Shown here: one piece after another, positions 1 to 8,010 of the stretch | How positions within the stretch are numbered: position 1 is the stretch's first letter | Layout of the letters: each line of letters starts with the position of its first letter | Source of the DNA: JBKHJZ01 sp046537875 | GTDB taxonomy: Bacteria > Actinomycetota > Acidimicrobiia > Acidimicrobiales > VFJN01 | Assembly: GCA_046537875.1 (NCBI GenBank) | Contig: JBKHJZ010000070.1 | Location: 1-15,298 of the forward strand | Length of the DNA stretch: 15,298 bases | Direction: 5' to 3' | Position numbers and translations under genes: made by a program | Notes under the pieces: generated by a model | The model's database searches: none | What the model saw: only the letters and a program-made list of their open reading frames with translations | What the model was told of the DNA's origin: nothing

Positions 1-33
1 CCGTCTGTGGTGCGAGCAGGCCGGGGCTGCCGG

Positions 34-103
34 CCACTGACCCTCCGGCGGGCCACCGACCCTCCGGCGGGCCATCGACCCTCCGGCCACTGATCCGGCC
101 CGG
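34..103. repeat. GC-rich 19-bp tandem repeat
   Basis: The unit CCAYYGACCCTCCGGCGGG occurs at 34-52 and 53-71, then as a 15-base copy at 72-86, and degenerates to CCACTGATCCGGCCCGG at 87-103. The array lies in the otherwise empty stretch 1-152, downstream of the minus-strand ferritin-like gene. Each unit starts with CCAYYGA, and the first copy overlaps a possible plus-strand stop codon at 38-40, so the array could be a duplicated gene tail. No function is evident. I see nothing else in 1-152. Confidence 0.6.
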
Positions 104-152
104 CACTGACCCGGCCGGCCCGTGACGGTGTCCGCCCCGCTCGCCGCGTGGG

Positions 153-803
153 TCAGCCGGCGCCGTTGTCGCGGGTGGGAGCGGTCGCTCCGGCCAGCAG
201 CAGCTCGAGGCGCGCGGTCTGCGCCGCGGCCCGTTCGACCGCATCCTGGTCGGTGAGCAGCGCCGCGAGCTGGCGCTGCCCTGCGATCCAGTCGGGCACC
301 AGATCGGCGAGCACGATGCGCAGCGTGCGGGCCACCGAGGCGTCGCTCACCGGCGAGGCGGCGGCGAGGTCGCGGTCGTACCCCGCGACCAGGCGGGGCA
401 CCAGCACCCGGTAGGCGCTCGCCAGCGGCTCCACACCCGAACCGGGCGCCGCGGTCACGAGGTCGTCGATCGCCGCTGCGGTCCCGACGTCCGCCGGGGC
501 GACCAGCTCGGCCGCATCCAGGCCCGGGATCGAGGGCAGGTGCTCGTGCCAGAGCTCGGCGTGCCAGGCGTGGTGCCGGCTGGCGGTGCCCAGCTGGGCG
601 GCCGCCGCAGGTTCCGGCACCGTCGTCGCCCACCGGCCGAGCAGCTCGAAGAGCCGCATCTCGAGCCAGGCGTACGCGCCGGCGCGGCGGGCCCATCGCG
701 CAAGGCCGCCGCCGAGCGTCTCGGGTGGCCGGTCGGGATCGTCCGGGTCGACGGTCGGGCGCCGTCCGGGTGGGGTGTCGGCGTCTGGCGCGTCCTCGGG
801 CAC
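153..803 (-). CDS. Conserved hypothetical protein, probable ferritin-like helical fold
   Basis: This 216-residue, apparently soluble protein has no signal peptide or membrane segment. The first 30 residues are acidic and proline-rich and probably disordered. From about residue 35 it reads as a helical bundle: one helix carries E48 and E53, and the next carries a cluster of H77, H78, H81, E83, H86 and H88, in which E83-L-W-H86 is an ExxH motif as in carboxylate-bridged di-iron ferritin-like proteins. The second half (about 125-200) looks like the matching helix pair but lacks a clear E/ExxH, reading DLVPDW where the motif would be expected. Iron binding is therefore only possible, and the protein could be a non-metallated structural relative. 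It starts at GTG, 24 bp after the transporter's stop codon, with a TACACT hexamer 8 nt upstream. I cannot name a family, and the function is unknown. Confidence 0.8.
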   Translation of the reverse strand: MPEDAPDADTPPGRRPTVDPDDPDRPPETLGGGLARWARRAGAYAWLEMRLFELLGRWATTVPEPAAAAQLGTASRHHAWHAELWHEHLPSIPGLDAAELVAPADVGTAAAIDDLVTAAPGSGVEPLASAYRVLVPRLVAGYDRDLAAASPVSDASVARTLRIVLADLVPDWIAGQRQLAALLTDQDAVERAAAQTARLELLLAGATAPTRDNGAG

Positions 804-811
804 GATGCCGC

Positions 812-817
812 AGTGTA
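812..817 (-). promoter_or_regulatory. Candidate leaderless -10 box (TACACT)
   Basis: Read on the minus strand, TACACT matches the actinobacterial TANNNT -10 consensus and lies 8 nt before the GTG start of the ferritin-like gene, so transcription could begin at or next to the start codon. No ribosome binding site stands out in the same gap. It would let the last gene of the run be expressed apart from the upstream operon. I see no -35 match. Confidence 0.35.
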
Positions 818-827
818 CGGATCCGGG

Positions 828-1763
828 TCAGGTCGGGGCCCGGTGCCGGTCGGCACGAGTGGCCAGCGCGCCGGGAACGACCTCGGACAGCACCACCGCG
901 GCGAGGATCAACGCCCCGCCGGCGACCGTCGCCACCGTGACCGGGTCTCCGGTGGTCCACCCGAGCACGGCGGCGAAGACCGGCTCGAGCAACAGGATGA
1001 GTGCCGCCCGGGACGGGCTCACCACCCGCTGGGCCCACACCATCGCGACGAACGCCAGTGCCGTGGCGAACACGCCGGTGAACGCGGCCGCGGCCAGCGC
1101 CGCGGCGGGCAGCGCCAACCCGCCCGTCACCAGGCTCGGCAGCAGGCACGCGACGCCGACGGTGGTGATCTGGACCGCGGTGAACCGCACGGCGTCGTGG
1201 CGCCCGGCGGTCTCGCCGAGGACGACGATGTGTGTGGCGAAGCCCAGGGCGCAGCCCAGCGTCAGCCACTCGCCCCGCCCGAACCCCGTGCCGGCCCCGC
1301 CGGTGAGCAGCACCAGGCCGGCCACCGCCACCACCACGCCCACCATGGTGACCGGGTGGGGGTGGCGCCGGAGCACGACGAACGACAGCACCGGTACGAG
1401 GACGACCAGCAGGTACGTGATGAACGCAGAGGTCGACGACGCCGTGTACTGCAGGCCGACCGTCTGCAACACGTAGCCGGCCAGCAGGGCGGCCCCCGCG
1501 ACGACGCCGTCCCGCGCCTCGTGGGCCGACGCGGGCCGGCGGCGCCCGAGGGCCGCGAGCACCCCGCCGCCGATGAGGAAGCGGACGGCCAGGAACGGCA
1601 CCGGGTCGGCCCGCTCGACCGCCTGCTGGACCACGAGGAACGTCGTGCCGAAGAAGAAGGCGGCGACGACGAGTGCGAGGTCGGCCTGCCACCGGGGCGG
1701 GAGGCCGGCCCGGCGGGCGGGCGGCTCCTGCGGCAGCGGGACGGGGACGGCCGCCTCGGACAC
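828..1763 (-). CDS. EamA/DMT-family transporter
   Basis: This 311-residue integral membrane protein of the drug/metabolite transporter superfamily has two EamA repeats. After a charged, proline-rich N-terminus (1-25) the first repeat begins with the hydrophobic segment LALVVAAFFFGTTFLVVQQA. It contains the characteristic GLQYTASSTSAFITYLLVVL near 103-122. The second repeat (about 166-295) ends with the matching VVSPSRAALILLLEPVFAA near 247-265. About ten transmembrane helices are expected, with the paired E/P signature of the family. Substrates of such exporters (amino acids, nucleosides, drugs) cannot be read from sequence. The GTG start has a good GGAGG (1767-1771) and lies 10 bp after the HAD stop, which supports co-transcription with nadE and the HAD gene. 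Length is normal for the family. Confidence 0.9.
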   Translation of the reverse strand: MSEAAVPVPLPQEPPARRAGLPPRWQADLALVVAAFFFGTTFLVVQQAVERADPVPFLAVRFLIGGGVLAALGRRRPASAHEARDGVVAGAALLAGYVLQTVGLQYTASSTSAFITYLLVVLVPVLSFVVLRRHPHPVTMVGVVVAVAGLVLLTGGAGTGFGRGEWLTLGCALGFATHIVVLGETAGRHDAVRFTAVQITTVGVACLLPSLVTGGLALPAAALAAAAFTGVFATALAFVAMVWAQRVVSPSRAALILLLEPVFAAVLGWTTGDPVTVATVAGGALILAAVVLSEVVPGALATRADRHRAPT

Positions 1764-1773
1764 GGGCCTCCGG

Positions 1774-2430
1774 CTACACCGTGGGCGCGCTCCGGCCGAG
1801 CAGCACGTCCAGCTCGGCGAGCGCTGGATCGGGCGGCTCGGGGACGAGGATGGCGTGGAGGCCCGCTCGGCGCGCGCCGGCGACGTTGCCCTCGACGTCG
1901 TCCAGGAACACCGCGCGCGAGGGCGGGACGCCGCCGAGCAGGTCGAGCGTGTGGTGGAAGATCGCCGGGGCGGGCTTGCGCATGCCGACCTGCGAGCTGT
2001 CGACCACCACGTCGAACAGCTCGTCCACGGCGATCATCGCCCGCCACGTGGCGGAGCCCTCGCGGACGTTGTTGGTGACAAGAGCCGTGCGGTAGCCGTC
2101 GGCCCGCAGAGCGGCGACGAGGTCCACCACCTCGGCGCGCACCACGAGACTGTCGAGCAGGGTGCGCAACGGGGCCAGGTCGAGCCGCCGGCCCGCCTCG
2201 GTGGCGGCCGCCTCGACGGCGGCGAGCCACTCGGCGAGCGTGATCTCGCCCCGCTCGAGCCGGTGCCACGGATGGTCGGTGTCCTGGTCGTAGGGACCGA
2301 CGATCAGCTCGAGGTCACCGCCGCCCGACGCCGCGAGTGCCGGCCACGGCGACGTGGTGATCACCCCGGAGAAGTCGAACAGCACGGCCTCGATGGCGGG
2401 CGCGGCCGGCGGCACGGCGGGGGGCGGCAT
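1774..2430 (-). CDS. HAD-superfamily hydrolase (HAD-IA-like phosphatase)
   Basis: This 218-residue haloacid-dehalogenase-type hydrolase is probably a cytoplasmic phosphatase on a small phosphorylated metabolite. All four motifs are visible: motif I VLFDFSGVI with nucleophile D19, motif II LVTNN at 118-122 with T119, motif III lysine K152 in RKP, and motif IV FLDD with D177/D178. The residue two after the nucleophile is Ser rather than Asp. Related phosphatases such as YihX also lack Asp there, so activity is not excluded. A helical cap occupies about 25-100. The frame is open further upstream into nadE, but that extension is arginine/proline-rich noise antisense to nothing useful, so I take the ATG 44 bp after the nadE stop. 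Its ribosome binding site is weak, and a short CGGGCC/GGCCCG hairpin lies just upstream (2444-2458), which may matter for expression. Substrate unknown. Confidence 0.85.
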   Translation of the reverse strand: MPPPAVPPAAPAIEAVLFDFSGVITTSPWPALAASGGGDLELIVGPYDQDTDHPWHRLERGEITLAEWLAAVEAAATEAGRRLDLAPLRTLLDSLVVRAEVVDLVAALRADGYRTALVTNNVREGSATWRAMIAVDELFDVVVDSSQVGMRKPAPAIFHHTLDLLGGVPPSRAVFLDDVEGNVAGARRAGLHAILVPEPPDPALAELDVLLGRSAPTV

Positions 2431-2474
2431 CCCGACAGCATGGCGGGCCGGCGGCCCGACACCCAACCGGTCGG

Positions 2475-4196
2475 TCACCCCCGGTACCGGTTGGTGATCG
2501 GGACGCGACGGTCCTTGCCGAACGCCTTGGCCGTGACCCGGACGCCGGGTGGGGTCTGGCGGCGTTTGTACTCGGCGGCGTCGACCATCCGGGTGACGCG
2601 GTCCACGAGGGCGGGATCGAAGCCCCGGGCGACCAGCTCCGACCGGGTCAGGTCCTGCTCGACGAACCCCTCGAGCAGGGGGTCGAGCACCTCGTAGGGC
2701 GGCAGCGACTGGTCGTCGCGCTGGTCGGGTCGCAGCTCGGCCGACGGTGGCTTGGTCAGCACCCGCTCGGGGATGAGCTCCTTGCCGGCGCGGGCGTTGC
2801 GGTCGCGGCACAGCTCGTAGACGAGCGTCTTGGGCACGTCCTTGATCACCGCGAAGCCGCCGGCGGTGTCGCCGTAGAGCGTGGAGTAGCCGACGGCCAT
2901 CTCGCTCTTGTTGCCGGTGGTGAGCACCAGCCAGCCGGCGAACTTGTTCGACAGGGCCATGAGCACGAGGCCCCGGAGCCGTGACTGGATGTTCTCCTCG
3001 GTCACGTCGGGCTCCAGGCCGGCGAAGCTGGGGGCGAGCATGTCGAGCAGCGCCCGGTGCGCCGGCTCGATGCCGATGATCCGCCGCTCGATCCCGAGGT
3101 TGTCGGCCAGCTCCTCGGCATCGACCCGCGAGTGCTCCGACGAGTAGCGCGAGGGCATGAGCACGCCATGGACGTGCTCGGGTCCCACGGCGTCGGCGGC
3201 GATCACGGCGACCAGCGACGAGTCGATGCCGCCCGACATGGCGACCGCCACGTCGGTGAACCCGTTCTTGCGCACGTAGTCGCGCGTGCCGAGCACCAGC
3301 GCCTCGTACACCTCGTGCACCGGGGCGAGAGGCTCACGGATGGTCGGAGCACGCCGGTCGGCGGGGTCGTCGACCCGGGGTGCCGCGGAGATCTCGACCA
3401 CCGGCAGCGGCTCGTCGCTGGCGCGTCCCCGGGGGTCCAGCAGGCGCTTCCGGAAGACGGGTTGGACGTCGAGGTCGCACACCAGCGTCTCCTCGACGAA
3501 CTGGCCGCCCCGGGCCAGCAGGTCGCCGTTGGCGTCGAGCACCAACGAGGCGCCGTCGAACACCAGCTCGTCCTGGCCGCCGACCTGGTTGACGTACACC
3601 AGCCCGCACGCGGCGTCGGACGCGCGCGTGGCGAGCATGCGCTCTCGCTCGGCCAGCCGGTTGGCGTAGTAGGGCGACGCGTTGATGTTCACCACCAGCT
3701 CGGCCCCGCCGGCGGCCTGCCCGGCGATCGGCCCGGAGGGGTTGAACGCGTCCTCGCAGATCGACACGCCCACCCGCACGCCGGCGACCTCGACCAGGGG
3801 CGAGCGACCGGTGCCGGGGGCGAAGTAGCGCTGCTCGTCGAACACCGCGTAGTTCGGCAGGTGGCGCTTGTGGTAGACGGCCCGCACCTCGCCCGCGGCG
3901 CACACGGCGGCGGCGTTGCGGAGATCGCGGTCGGCGTCGACGAAGCCCACCACGGCCGCGCACCGGCCGCTCGCCGCCGCCACCTTGTCGAGGGCTTCGA
4001 GGTTGTCGGCGACGAACCCGGGCTTGAGCAGCAGGTCCTCGGGCGGGTACCCGGTGACGGCGAGCTCCGGGAACACGGCCAGGTCGCAGCCGTCGGCCTC
4101 CGCCTCGGCCAGCGCCGTGGTGATCCGCTCGACGTTGCCGACCAGATCGCCGACGCACGTGTTGATCTGGCACAGAGCGACGCGCAGCCGTCTCAC
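2475..4196 (-). CDS. nadE: Glutamine-dependent NAD+ synthetase
   Basis: This enzyme converts nicotinic acid adenine dinucleotide to NAD+ using ATP, with ammonia released from glutamine: the last step of NAD biosynthesis, in the cytoplasm. The 573 residues cover both domains. The N-terminal nitrilase-type glutaminase (about 1-260) has the triad E44 (FPELAVTGYPPEDL), K110 (YHKRHLPNYAVFDE) and C147 (VGVSICEDAF). The C-terminal synthetase (about 290-573) has the PP-loop SGGIDSS at 321-327, a TTGNKSE segment and the expected ending around FGKDRRVPITNRYRG. The protein looks intact and of normal length. The start is a GTG with a TAGCCT box 6 nt upstream, suggesting a leaderless transcript. It appears to head the run nadE, HAD, EamA and possibly the ferritin-like gene, and it is divergent from glnE. 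Confidence 0.97.
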   Translation of the reverse strand: MRRLRVALCQINTCVGDLVGNVERITTALAEAEADGCDLAVFPELAVTGYPPEDLLLKPGFVADNLEALDKVAAASGRCAAVVGFVDADRDLRNAAAVCAAGEVRAVYHKRHLPNYAVFDEQRYFAPGTGRSPLVEVAGVRVGVSICEDAFNPSGPIAGQAAGGAELVVNINASPYYANRLAERERMLATRASDAACGLVYVNQVGGQDELVFDGASLVLDANGDLLARGGQFVEETLVCDLDVQPVFRKRLLDPRGRASDEPLPVVEISAAPRVDDPADRRAPTIREPLAPVHEVYEALVLGTRDYVRKNGFTDVAVAMSGGIDSSLVAVIAADAVGPEHVHGVLMPSRYSSEHSRVDAEELADNLGIERRIIGIEPAHRALLDMLAPSFAGLEPDVTEENIQSRLRGLVLMALSNKFAGWLVLTTGNKSEMAVGYSTLYGDTAGGFAVIKDVPKTLVYELCRDRNARAGKELIPERVLTKPPSAELRPDQRDDQSLPPYEVLDPLLEGFVEQDLTRSELVARGFDPALVDRVTRMVDAAEYKRRQTPPGVRVTAKAFGKDRRVPITNRYRG

Positions 4197-4202
4197 ACGC
4201 TC

Positions 4203-4208
4203 AGGCTA
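4203..4208 (-). promoter_or_regulatory. Candidate leaderless -10 box for nadE (TAGCCT)
   Basis: On the minus strand TAGCCT fits TANNNT and is separated from the nadE GTG start by 6 nt, the geometry of leaderless actinobacterial promoters. The surrounding CGTAGCCTGA recurs exactly upstream of the molybdopterin oxidoreductase (13924-13933), which adds some support. No clear -35 hexamer is visible, and the glnE start region lies immediately upstream. Confidence 0.45.
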
Positions 4209-4244
4209 CGGCCAACCCGCGTGACGCCGGGCAGACTCGGTGTC

Positions 4245-6917
4245 GTGGACCTCCCGTCGCTGATCGACCACAGCGCCGATCCCCCGGCCGTGCGGACCGC
4301 GCTCGAGCGTGCCGGCGACACGATCGCCGAGCGCCTGACCGCCGATGCCGACCTGGCGCGGGCCTGGGTCACGACGGTGGCGGCCAGCCGGAGCGCCGCC
4401 CGCGTGCTCGAGGCCGATCCGGCGGGCCTCGCCGTGCTCGCCGATCTGGACGCCCCGGCGTCGGCGGCGGGTGCCGATGTCTCCGGCCCCGACGCGGCGT
4501 CCGACAGCGCGGCGCTCGCCCGCTGGCGGCACCTGGAGCACCTCCGGATCATGGCCCGCGACCTGCTCGGCCTCGACGAGGTCGAGCAGACCACCGCCGA
4601 GCTCGCCGGGGCCGCCACCGCGATCCTGCGGGCGGCGGTGCGGCTGGCCGGGGCGGACGGCCTGGCGGTGATCGGCATGGGCAAGCTCGGCGGGCGCGAG
4701 CTCAACTACGCCAGCGACGTCGACCTCATGTTCGTGGGTGGAGACCCGCGGGATGCCCGCGCAGTCGTCGACATCGCCCGACGGTGCTTCCGGGTGGACA
4801 TGAACCTGCGACCCGAGGGACGCAACGGGGCGCTGACGCGATCCGTCGACAGCTACGCGGCGTACTGGGAGCGCTGGGCTCGGCCCTGGGAGTTCCAGGC
4901 GTTGCTCAAGGCGGTCCCGGTGGCGGGGGACGACGACGTGGCGCGCGAGTGGTCGGCCGCCGCGACGGCCGCGCTGTGGGGCCGGCGGTTCGGCACCGAC
5001 GACCTCCGGTCGGTCCGCCGCCTGAAGGAGCGGGCCGAGGACGAGGTCGAGCGCGCGGGGACCGCCGAGCGCGAGCTGAAGCGCTCGCCCGGCGGCATCC
5101 GCGACATCGAGTTCGCCGTGCAGGTGCTCCAGCTCGTCCACGGGCGCACCGACCCGCAGGTGCGCTCGCCCACCACGCTCGTGGCGCTCGACCAGCTGGC
5201 CGACGGCGGGTACGTCGCCCCGCCCGACGCCGAGGGGCTGGTGGGTGCCTACCGCTTCCTCCGGCGGGTCGAGCACGCCCTGCAGATCGAGGACGAGCAG
5301 CAGACGCACACGCTGCCCGCCGACCGGGCGCAGCGCCGCCGGATCGCCCGGGTTCTCGGGTACCGGGGTACCCCGCGGTCGGGGACCACCGAGGCGCTCG
5401 ACCGGGACCTGCGCCGGCACCGCACCCGCGTGCGCACCATCCACGAGAGCCTCTACTTCCGACCGCTGCTCGATGCGCTGGCCGGGGTCGGGCGGTTGTC
5501 CACCGAGACGGCGACCGACGCGCTGGCGAGCTTCGGGTTTGCCGACGCCGAGCGCACCCGCGCCGCGGTGCGCGAGCTGACCCGGGGCCTCACCCGGTCG
5601 TCGCGGATGATGCAGCAGGTCCTGCCGCTGCTGCTCGACTGGCTCTCGACGTCGCCCGCGCCGGACCTCGGCCTGCTCGGCCTGCGGAAGCTGGCGTCGG
5701 GGGAGCAGCGCGCCCGTGAGCTGGCGGGGGCGTTCCGCGACAGCCCCGAGGTGGCCCGGCGGCTGTGTGTGCTGCTCGGGACCAGCGCCCTGCTGGGCGA
5801 CATCCTCGCCGCCAACCCGGACCTCATCGTCCGCCTCGCCGATCCCCGCCGGCTGCAGACCCAGGAGCGCCAGGACCTGCTCGTGTCGGCGCGGCGGGCG
5901 GTCGGCTGGCGCGCCGGGGTGGGCGAGCAGCAGGCGGCGCTGCGGCGGTGGCGGCATCGCCACATGCTGGGGATCGCAGCCCGGGACGTGCTCGAAGAAG
6001 CGAGCGTCGAGCGGGTCGGCACCGACCTCACTTCGCTGGCCGAGGCGTCGGTGGAGTCGGCTCTCGCCTCGCTGGCCCCGGGCTTGCCGGTGGCGGTGGT
6101 GGCGCTGGGCCGCTTCGCCGGCGGGGACCTGTCGTACGGCAGCGATCTCGACGTGGTGTTCGTCCACGAGGGCGCCACCGAGGCCGACCACGAGGAGGGT
6201 CTGCGCCTGGCCTCGGGCCTGATGCGGTTCCTCGCCGGGGTCACGCCGGCCCAGCGGATCTACGAGGTCGATGTCGGGCTCCGCCCCGAGGGCCGCCAGG
6301 GCGCTCTGTCCCGCACGGTCGAGGGCTACGCCGCGTACTTCGAGCGGTGGGCCCGGACGTGGGAGCGTCAGGCGATGGCACGCGCCCGCCCGGTCGCGGG
6401 CGATCCGGACCTGGGGGCCCGGTTCATGGCGGCGCTCGACGGGGCGGTCTGGGGGCGCCCGTTCACCGCCGACGACGAGCGGGAGGTGCGGCGGATGAAG
6501 GCGCGCGTCGAGCGCGAGCGCATCCCGGCGGGCGAGGATCCCGAGTTCCACCTGAAGCTCGGCCGGGGATCGCTGTCCGACGTGGAGTGGACGGTGCAGC
6601 TCCTCCAGCTGCGGACGGGCACGCGCTCGCCGTCGACGACGACCGCGCTGCGGGCGCTCGTGGAGGCGGGGGCGCTGGACGAGGCCGACGGCGAGGTGCT
6701 GGCGGAGTCGTACCGGTTCTGCGAGCGGACGCGCAACCGATGGTGGCTCGTCGGCTCGGGCCCCCAGGCCGCCGACTCGCTGCCCCGGCGGGCCGATCCG
6801 CTCGGCCACCTCGCCCGCTCGCTCGACACCACGCCGACCGAGCTGCGCGACGACTACCGGCGGGTCACGCGCCGCGCCCGCCGGGTGGTCGAACGGATCT
6901 TCTACGGGCAGCCGTGA
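4245..6917 (+). CDS. glnE: Bifunctional glutamine synthetase adenylyltransferase/deadenylylase
   Basis: GlnE adds AMP to, and removes it from, a tyrosine of glutamine synthetase, in response to PII and glutamine. This copy has 890 residues from the chosen start. Two nucleotidyltransferase domains are evident. The N-terminal deadenylylating one carries GMGKLGGRELNYASDVDL from residue 144, then RVDMNLRPEGR and GGIRDIEFAVQVLQLVHG. The C-terminal adenylylating one carries ALGRFAGGDLSYGSDLDVVF from 620, then EVDVGLRPEGR and GSLSDVEWTVQLLQL. The Asp pairs SDVD and SDLD are the metal-binding positions. The frame stays open far upstream over nadE, but that part is antisense to nadE. In-frame GTG codons at 4221 and 4245 are both possible. 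I chose 4245 because the protein then begins DLPSLIDHSADPPAVR and a CAGACT box (weak -10) sits 7 nt before it. The N-domain active-site loop is about 15 residues shorter than the C-domain one. Its target, glnA, ends this window. Confidence 0.95.
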   Translation: MDLPSLIDHSADPPAVRTALERAGDTIAERLTADADLARAWVTTVAASRSAARVLEADPAGLAVLADLDAPASAAGADVSGPDAASDSAALARWRHLEHLRIMARDLLGLDEVEQTTAELAGAATAILRAAVRLAGADGLAVIGMGKLGGRELNYASDVDLMFVGGDPRDARAVVDIARRCFRVDMNLRPEGRNGALTRSVDSYAAYWERWARPWEFQALLKAVPVAGDDDVAREWSAAATAALWGRRFGTDDLRSVRRLKERAEDEVERAGTAERELKRSPGGIRDIEFAVQVLQLVHGRTDPQVRSPTTLVALDQLADGGYVAPPDAEGLVGAYRFLRRVEHALQIEDEQQTHTLPADRAQRRRIARVLGYRGTPRSGTTEALDRDLRRHRTRVRTIHESLYFRPLLDALAGVGRLSTETATDALASFGFADAERTRAAVRELTRGLTRSSRMMQQVLPLLLDWLSTSPAPDLGLLGLRKLASGEQRARELAGAFRDSPEVARRLCVLLGTSALLGDILAANPDLIVRLADPRRLQTQERQDLLVSARRAVGWRAGVGEQQAALRRWRHRHMLGIAARDVLEEASVERVGTDLTSLAEASVESALASLAPGLPVAVVALGRFAGGDLSYGSDLDVVFVHEGATEADHEEGLRLASGLMRFLAGVTPAQRIYEVDVGLRPEGRQGALSRTVEGYAAYFERWARTWERQAMARARPVAGDPDLGARFMAALDGAVWGRPFTADDEREVRRMKARVERERIPAGEDPEFHLKLGRGSLSDVEWTVQLLQLRTGTRSPSTTTALRALVEAGALDEADGEVLAESYRFCERTRNRWWLVGSGPQAADSLPRRADPLGHLARSLDTTPTELRDDYRRVTRRARRVVERIFYGQP

Positions 6918-6938
6918 CCGACGCGGTCCCGGGCACGC

Positions 6939-6958
6939 CGCGCGGCTCGGGCCGCGCG
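6939..6958 (+). terminator. Possible glnE terminator hairpin
   Basis: CGCGCGGC and GCCGCGCG form a perfect 8-bp stem around a TCGG loop, 21 nt after the glnE stop and 89 nt before the next start. There is no U-tract, as is common for high-GC actinobacterial hairpins, so termination is an inference. Confidence 0.4.
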
Positions 6959-7047
6959 CCGGGGCGACGCTGGCGGGACCGGGTGGCAGGTGTCGCGACG
7001 GGCCGCGAAGATGGCCGCATCGCCAGCCCGCTGGGAGGGAGGCACCG

Positions 7048-7989
7048 ATGCCGGTCACATCCGAGGTCCGGACGCTCCTCGACGCCATCGCCGCTCTCGA
7101 CGCGCCGCCGGTGTCCGAGCAGTCGCCCGAGGAGGTGCGCCAGGCCTACGACGCGCTGTCGATGACCGGCACGAGGGTCGACGTCGGCCGGGTCACCGAC
7201 CGGGTGGTCCCCGGACCCGGCGGCGACATCCCGGTGCGGGTGTACGAGCCGGAGGGCGACGCGCCGGGCCCGCGACCCGGCCTCGTCTACCTCCACGGTG
7301 GCGGCTGGGTGATCGGCAGCGTCGAGACACACGACGCCACCGTGCGGCACCTCGTGCGGGGGAGCGGCGTGGTGGCGGTGTCGGTCGACTACCGGCTCGC
7401 CCCCGAGCACCCCTTCCCCGCGGCGCTCGACGACTGCCTCGCCGCAGTGCGGTGGGTGGCCGACAACGCCGGCGGGCTGGGGATCGATCCGGCCCGGCTG
7501 GCCGTCGGGGGCGACTCGGCCGGGGGCAACCTGGCCGCCGTGGCGTGCCAGCAGATCCGGGACGGCGGGCCCCGCCTGGCGTTCCAGCTGCTGATCTACC
7601 CGGTCACCGACATCACGCTGACGCACCCGTCGATCGACGAGAACGCCGAGGGGTACTTCCTCACCAAGGAGTCGATGCTGTGGTTCCGGGAGCACTACCT
7701 GGGTGACGGCGACCGCACCGATCCCCGGGTGTCACCGCTGCGGGCGCCCGCGGAGGCCCTGGCGGGACTGCCGCCGGCGCTGGTGATCACCGCGGCGTTC
7801 GACCCGCTGCGCGACGAGGGCGAGGCCTACGCCGAGCGCCTGCGGGCGGCCGGCGTGGAGGCCACGGCCAGCCGCTACGACGGCGTGATCCACGGCTTCT
7901 TCTCGATGAGCGACATGATCCCCGAGGGGAAGGCGGCCATCGACGAGGCGTGCGCCGCGCTGCGCACCGCCCTCGTCCCCGCAAACTGA
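7048..7989 (+). CDS. Alpha/beta hydrolase, HSL-family esterase/lipase
   Basis: This 313-residue protein should be a cytoplasmic carboxylesterase of the hormone-sensitive-lipase (family IV) type, hydrolysing short-chain acyl or aryl esters. The family signature is complete: oxyanion-hole motif HGGGW at 83-87, the nucleophile elbow GDSAGGN with Ser157, a catalytic Asp in the FDPLRDEG segment (Asp252), and His282 in VIHGFF. The preceding DYRLAPEHPFPAAL block is also typical. The N-terminal 40 residues form the usual helical cap with no signal peptide. The ATG has a strong purine-rich ribosome binding site (GGGAGGGAGG) about 6 nt upstream. It lies 130 bp after glnE, beyond a hairpin, so it is probably a separate unit. 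Physiological substrate unknown. Its stop codon lies inside an inverted repeat shared with the convergent VOC gene. Confidence 0.93.
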   Translation: MPVTSEVRTLLDAIAALDAPPVSEQSPEEVRQAYDALSMTGTRVDVGRVTDRVVPGPGGDIPVRVYEPEGDAPGPRPGLVYLHGGGWVIGSVETHDATVRHLVRGSGVVAVSVDYRLAPEHPFPAALDDCLAAVRWVADNAGGLGIDPARLAVGGDSAGGNLAAVACQQIRDGGPRLAFQLLIYPVTDITLTHPSIDENAEGYFLTKESMLWFREHYLGDGDRTDPRVSPLRAPAEALAGLPPALVITAAFDPLRDEGEAYAERLRAAGVEATASRYDGVIHGFFSMSDMIPEGKAAIDEACAALRTALVPAN

Positions 7990-8010
7990 GCGTTCTGGCA
8001 GCGCTCAGTT
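7984..8010. terminator. Bidirectional terminator hairpin spanning both convergent stop codons
   Basis: AACTGAGCG (7984-7992) and CGCTCAGTT (8002-8010) form a perfect 9-bp stem around a 9-nt loop. The two flanks contain the hydrolase stop TGA (7987-7989) and, on the other strand, the VOC stop (8005-8007). The 3' edge ends in TT on the plus strand and TTTGC on the minus strand, a weak U-rich tail in each direction. Termination of both convergent genes is the obvious reading. Confidence 0.5.

Noticed and set aside
3057..4220. Open plus-strand frame joining upstream of glnE, making a 1286-residue ORF
   Set aside because: It is antisense to nadE, whose frame has clear catalytic motifs. The extension is His/Gly/Arg-rich low-quality sequence, and GlnE family homology starts near 4245.
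5358..5376. GGGTACC/GGGGTACCCC palindromes inside glnE
   Set aside because: They encode an ordinary stretch (GYRGTPR) of the protein. There is nothing to suggest a regulatory role.
4206..7088. 960-codon minus-strand open frame opposite glnE
   Set aside because: This is a mirror frame caused by high GC: composition is Arg/Gly/Pro/His-rich, no domain is recognisable, and it fully overlaps a confident glnE.
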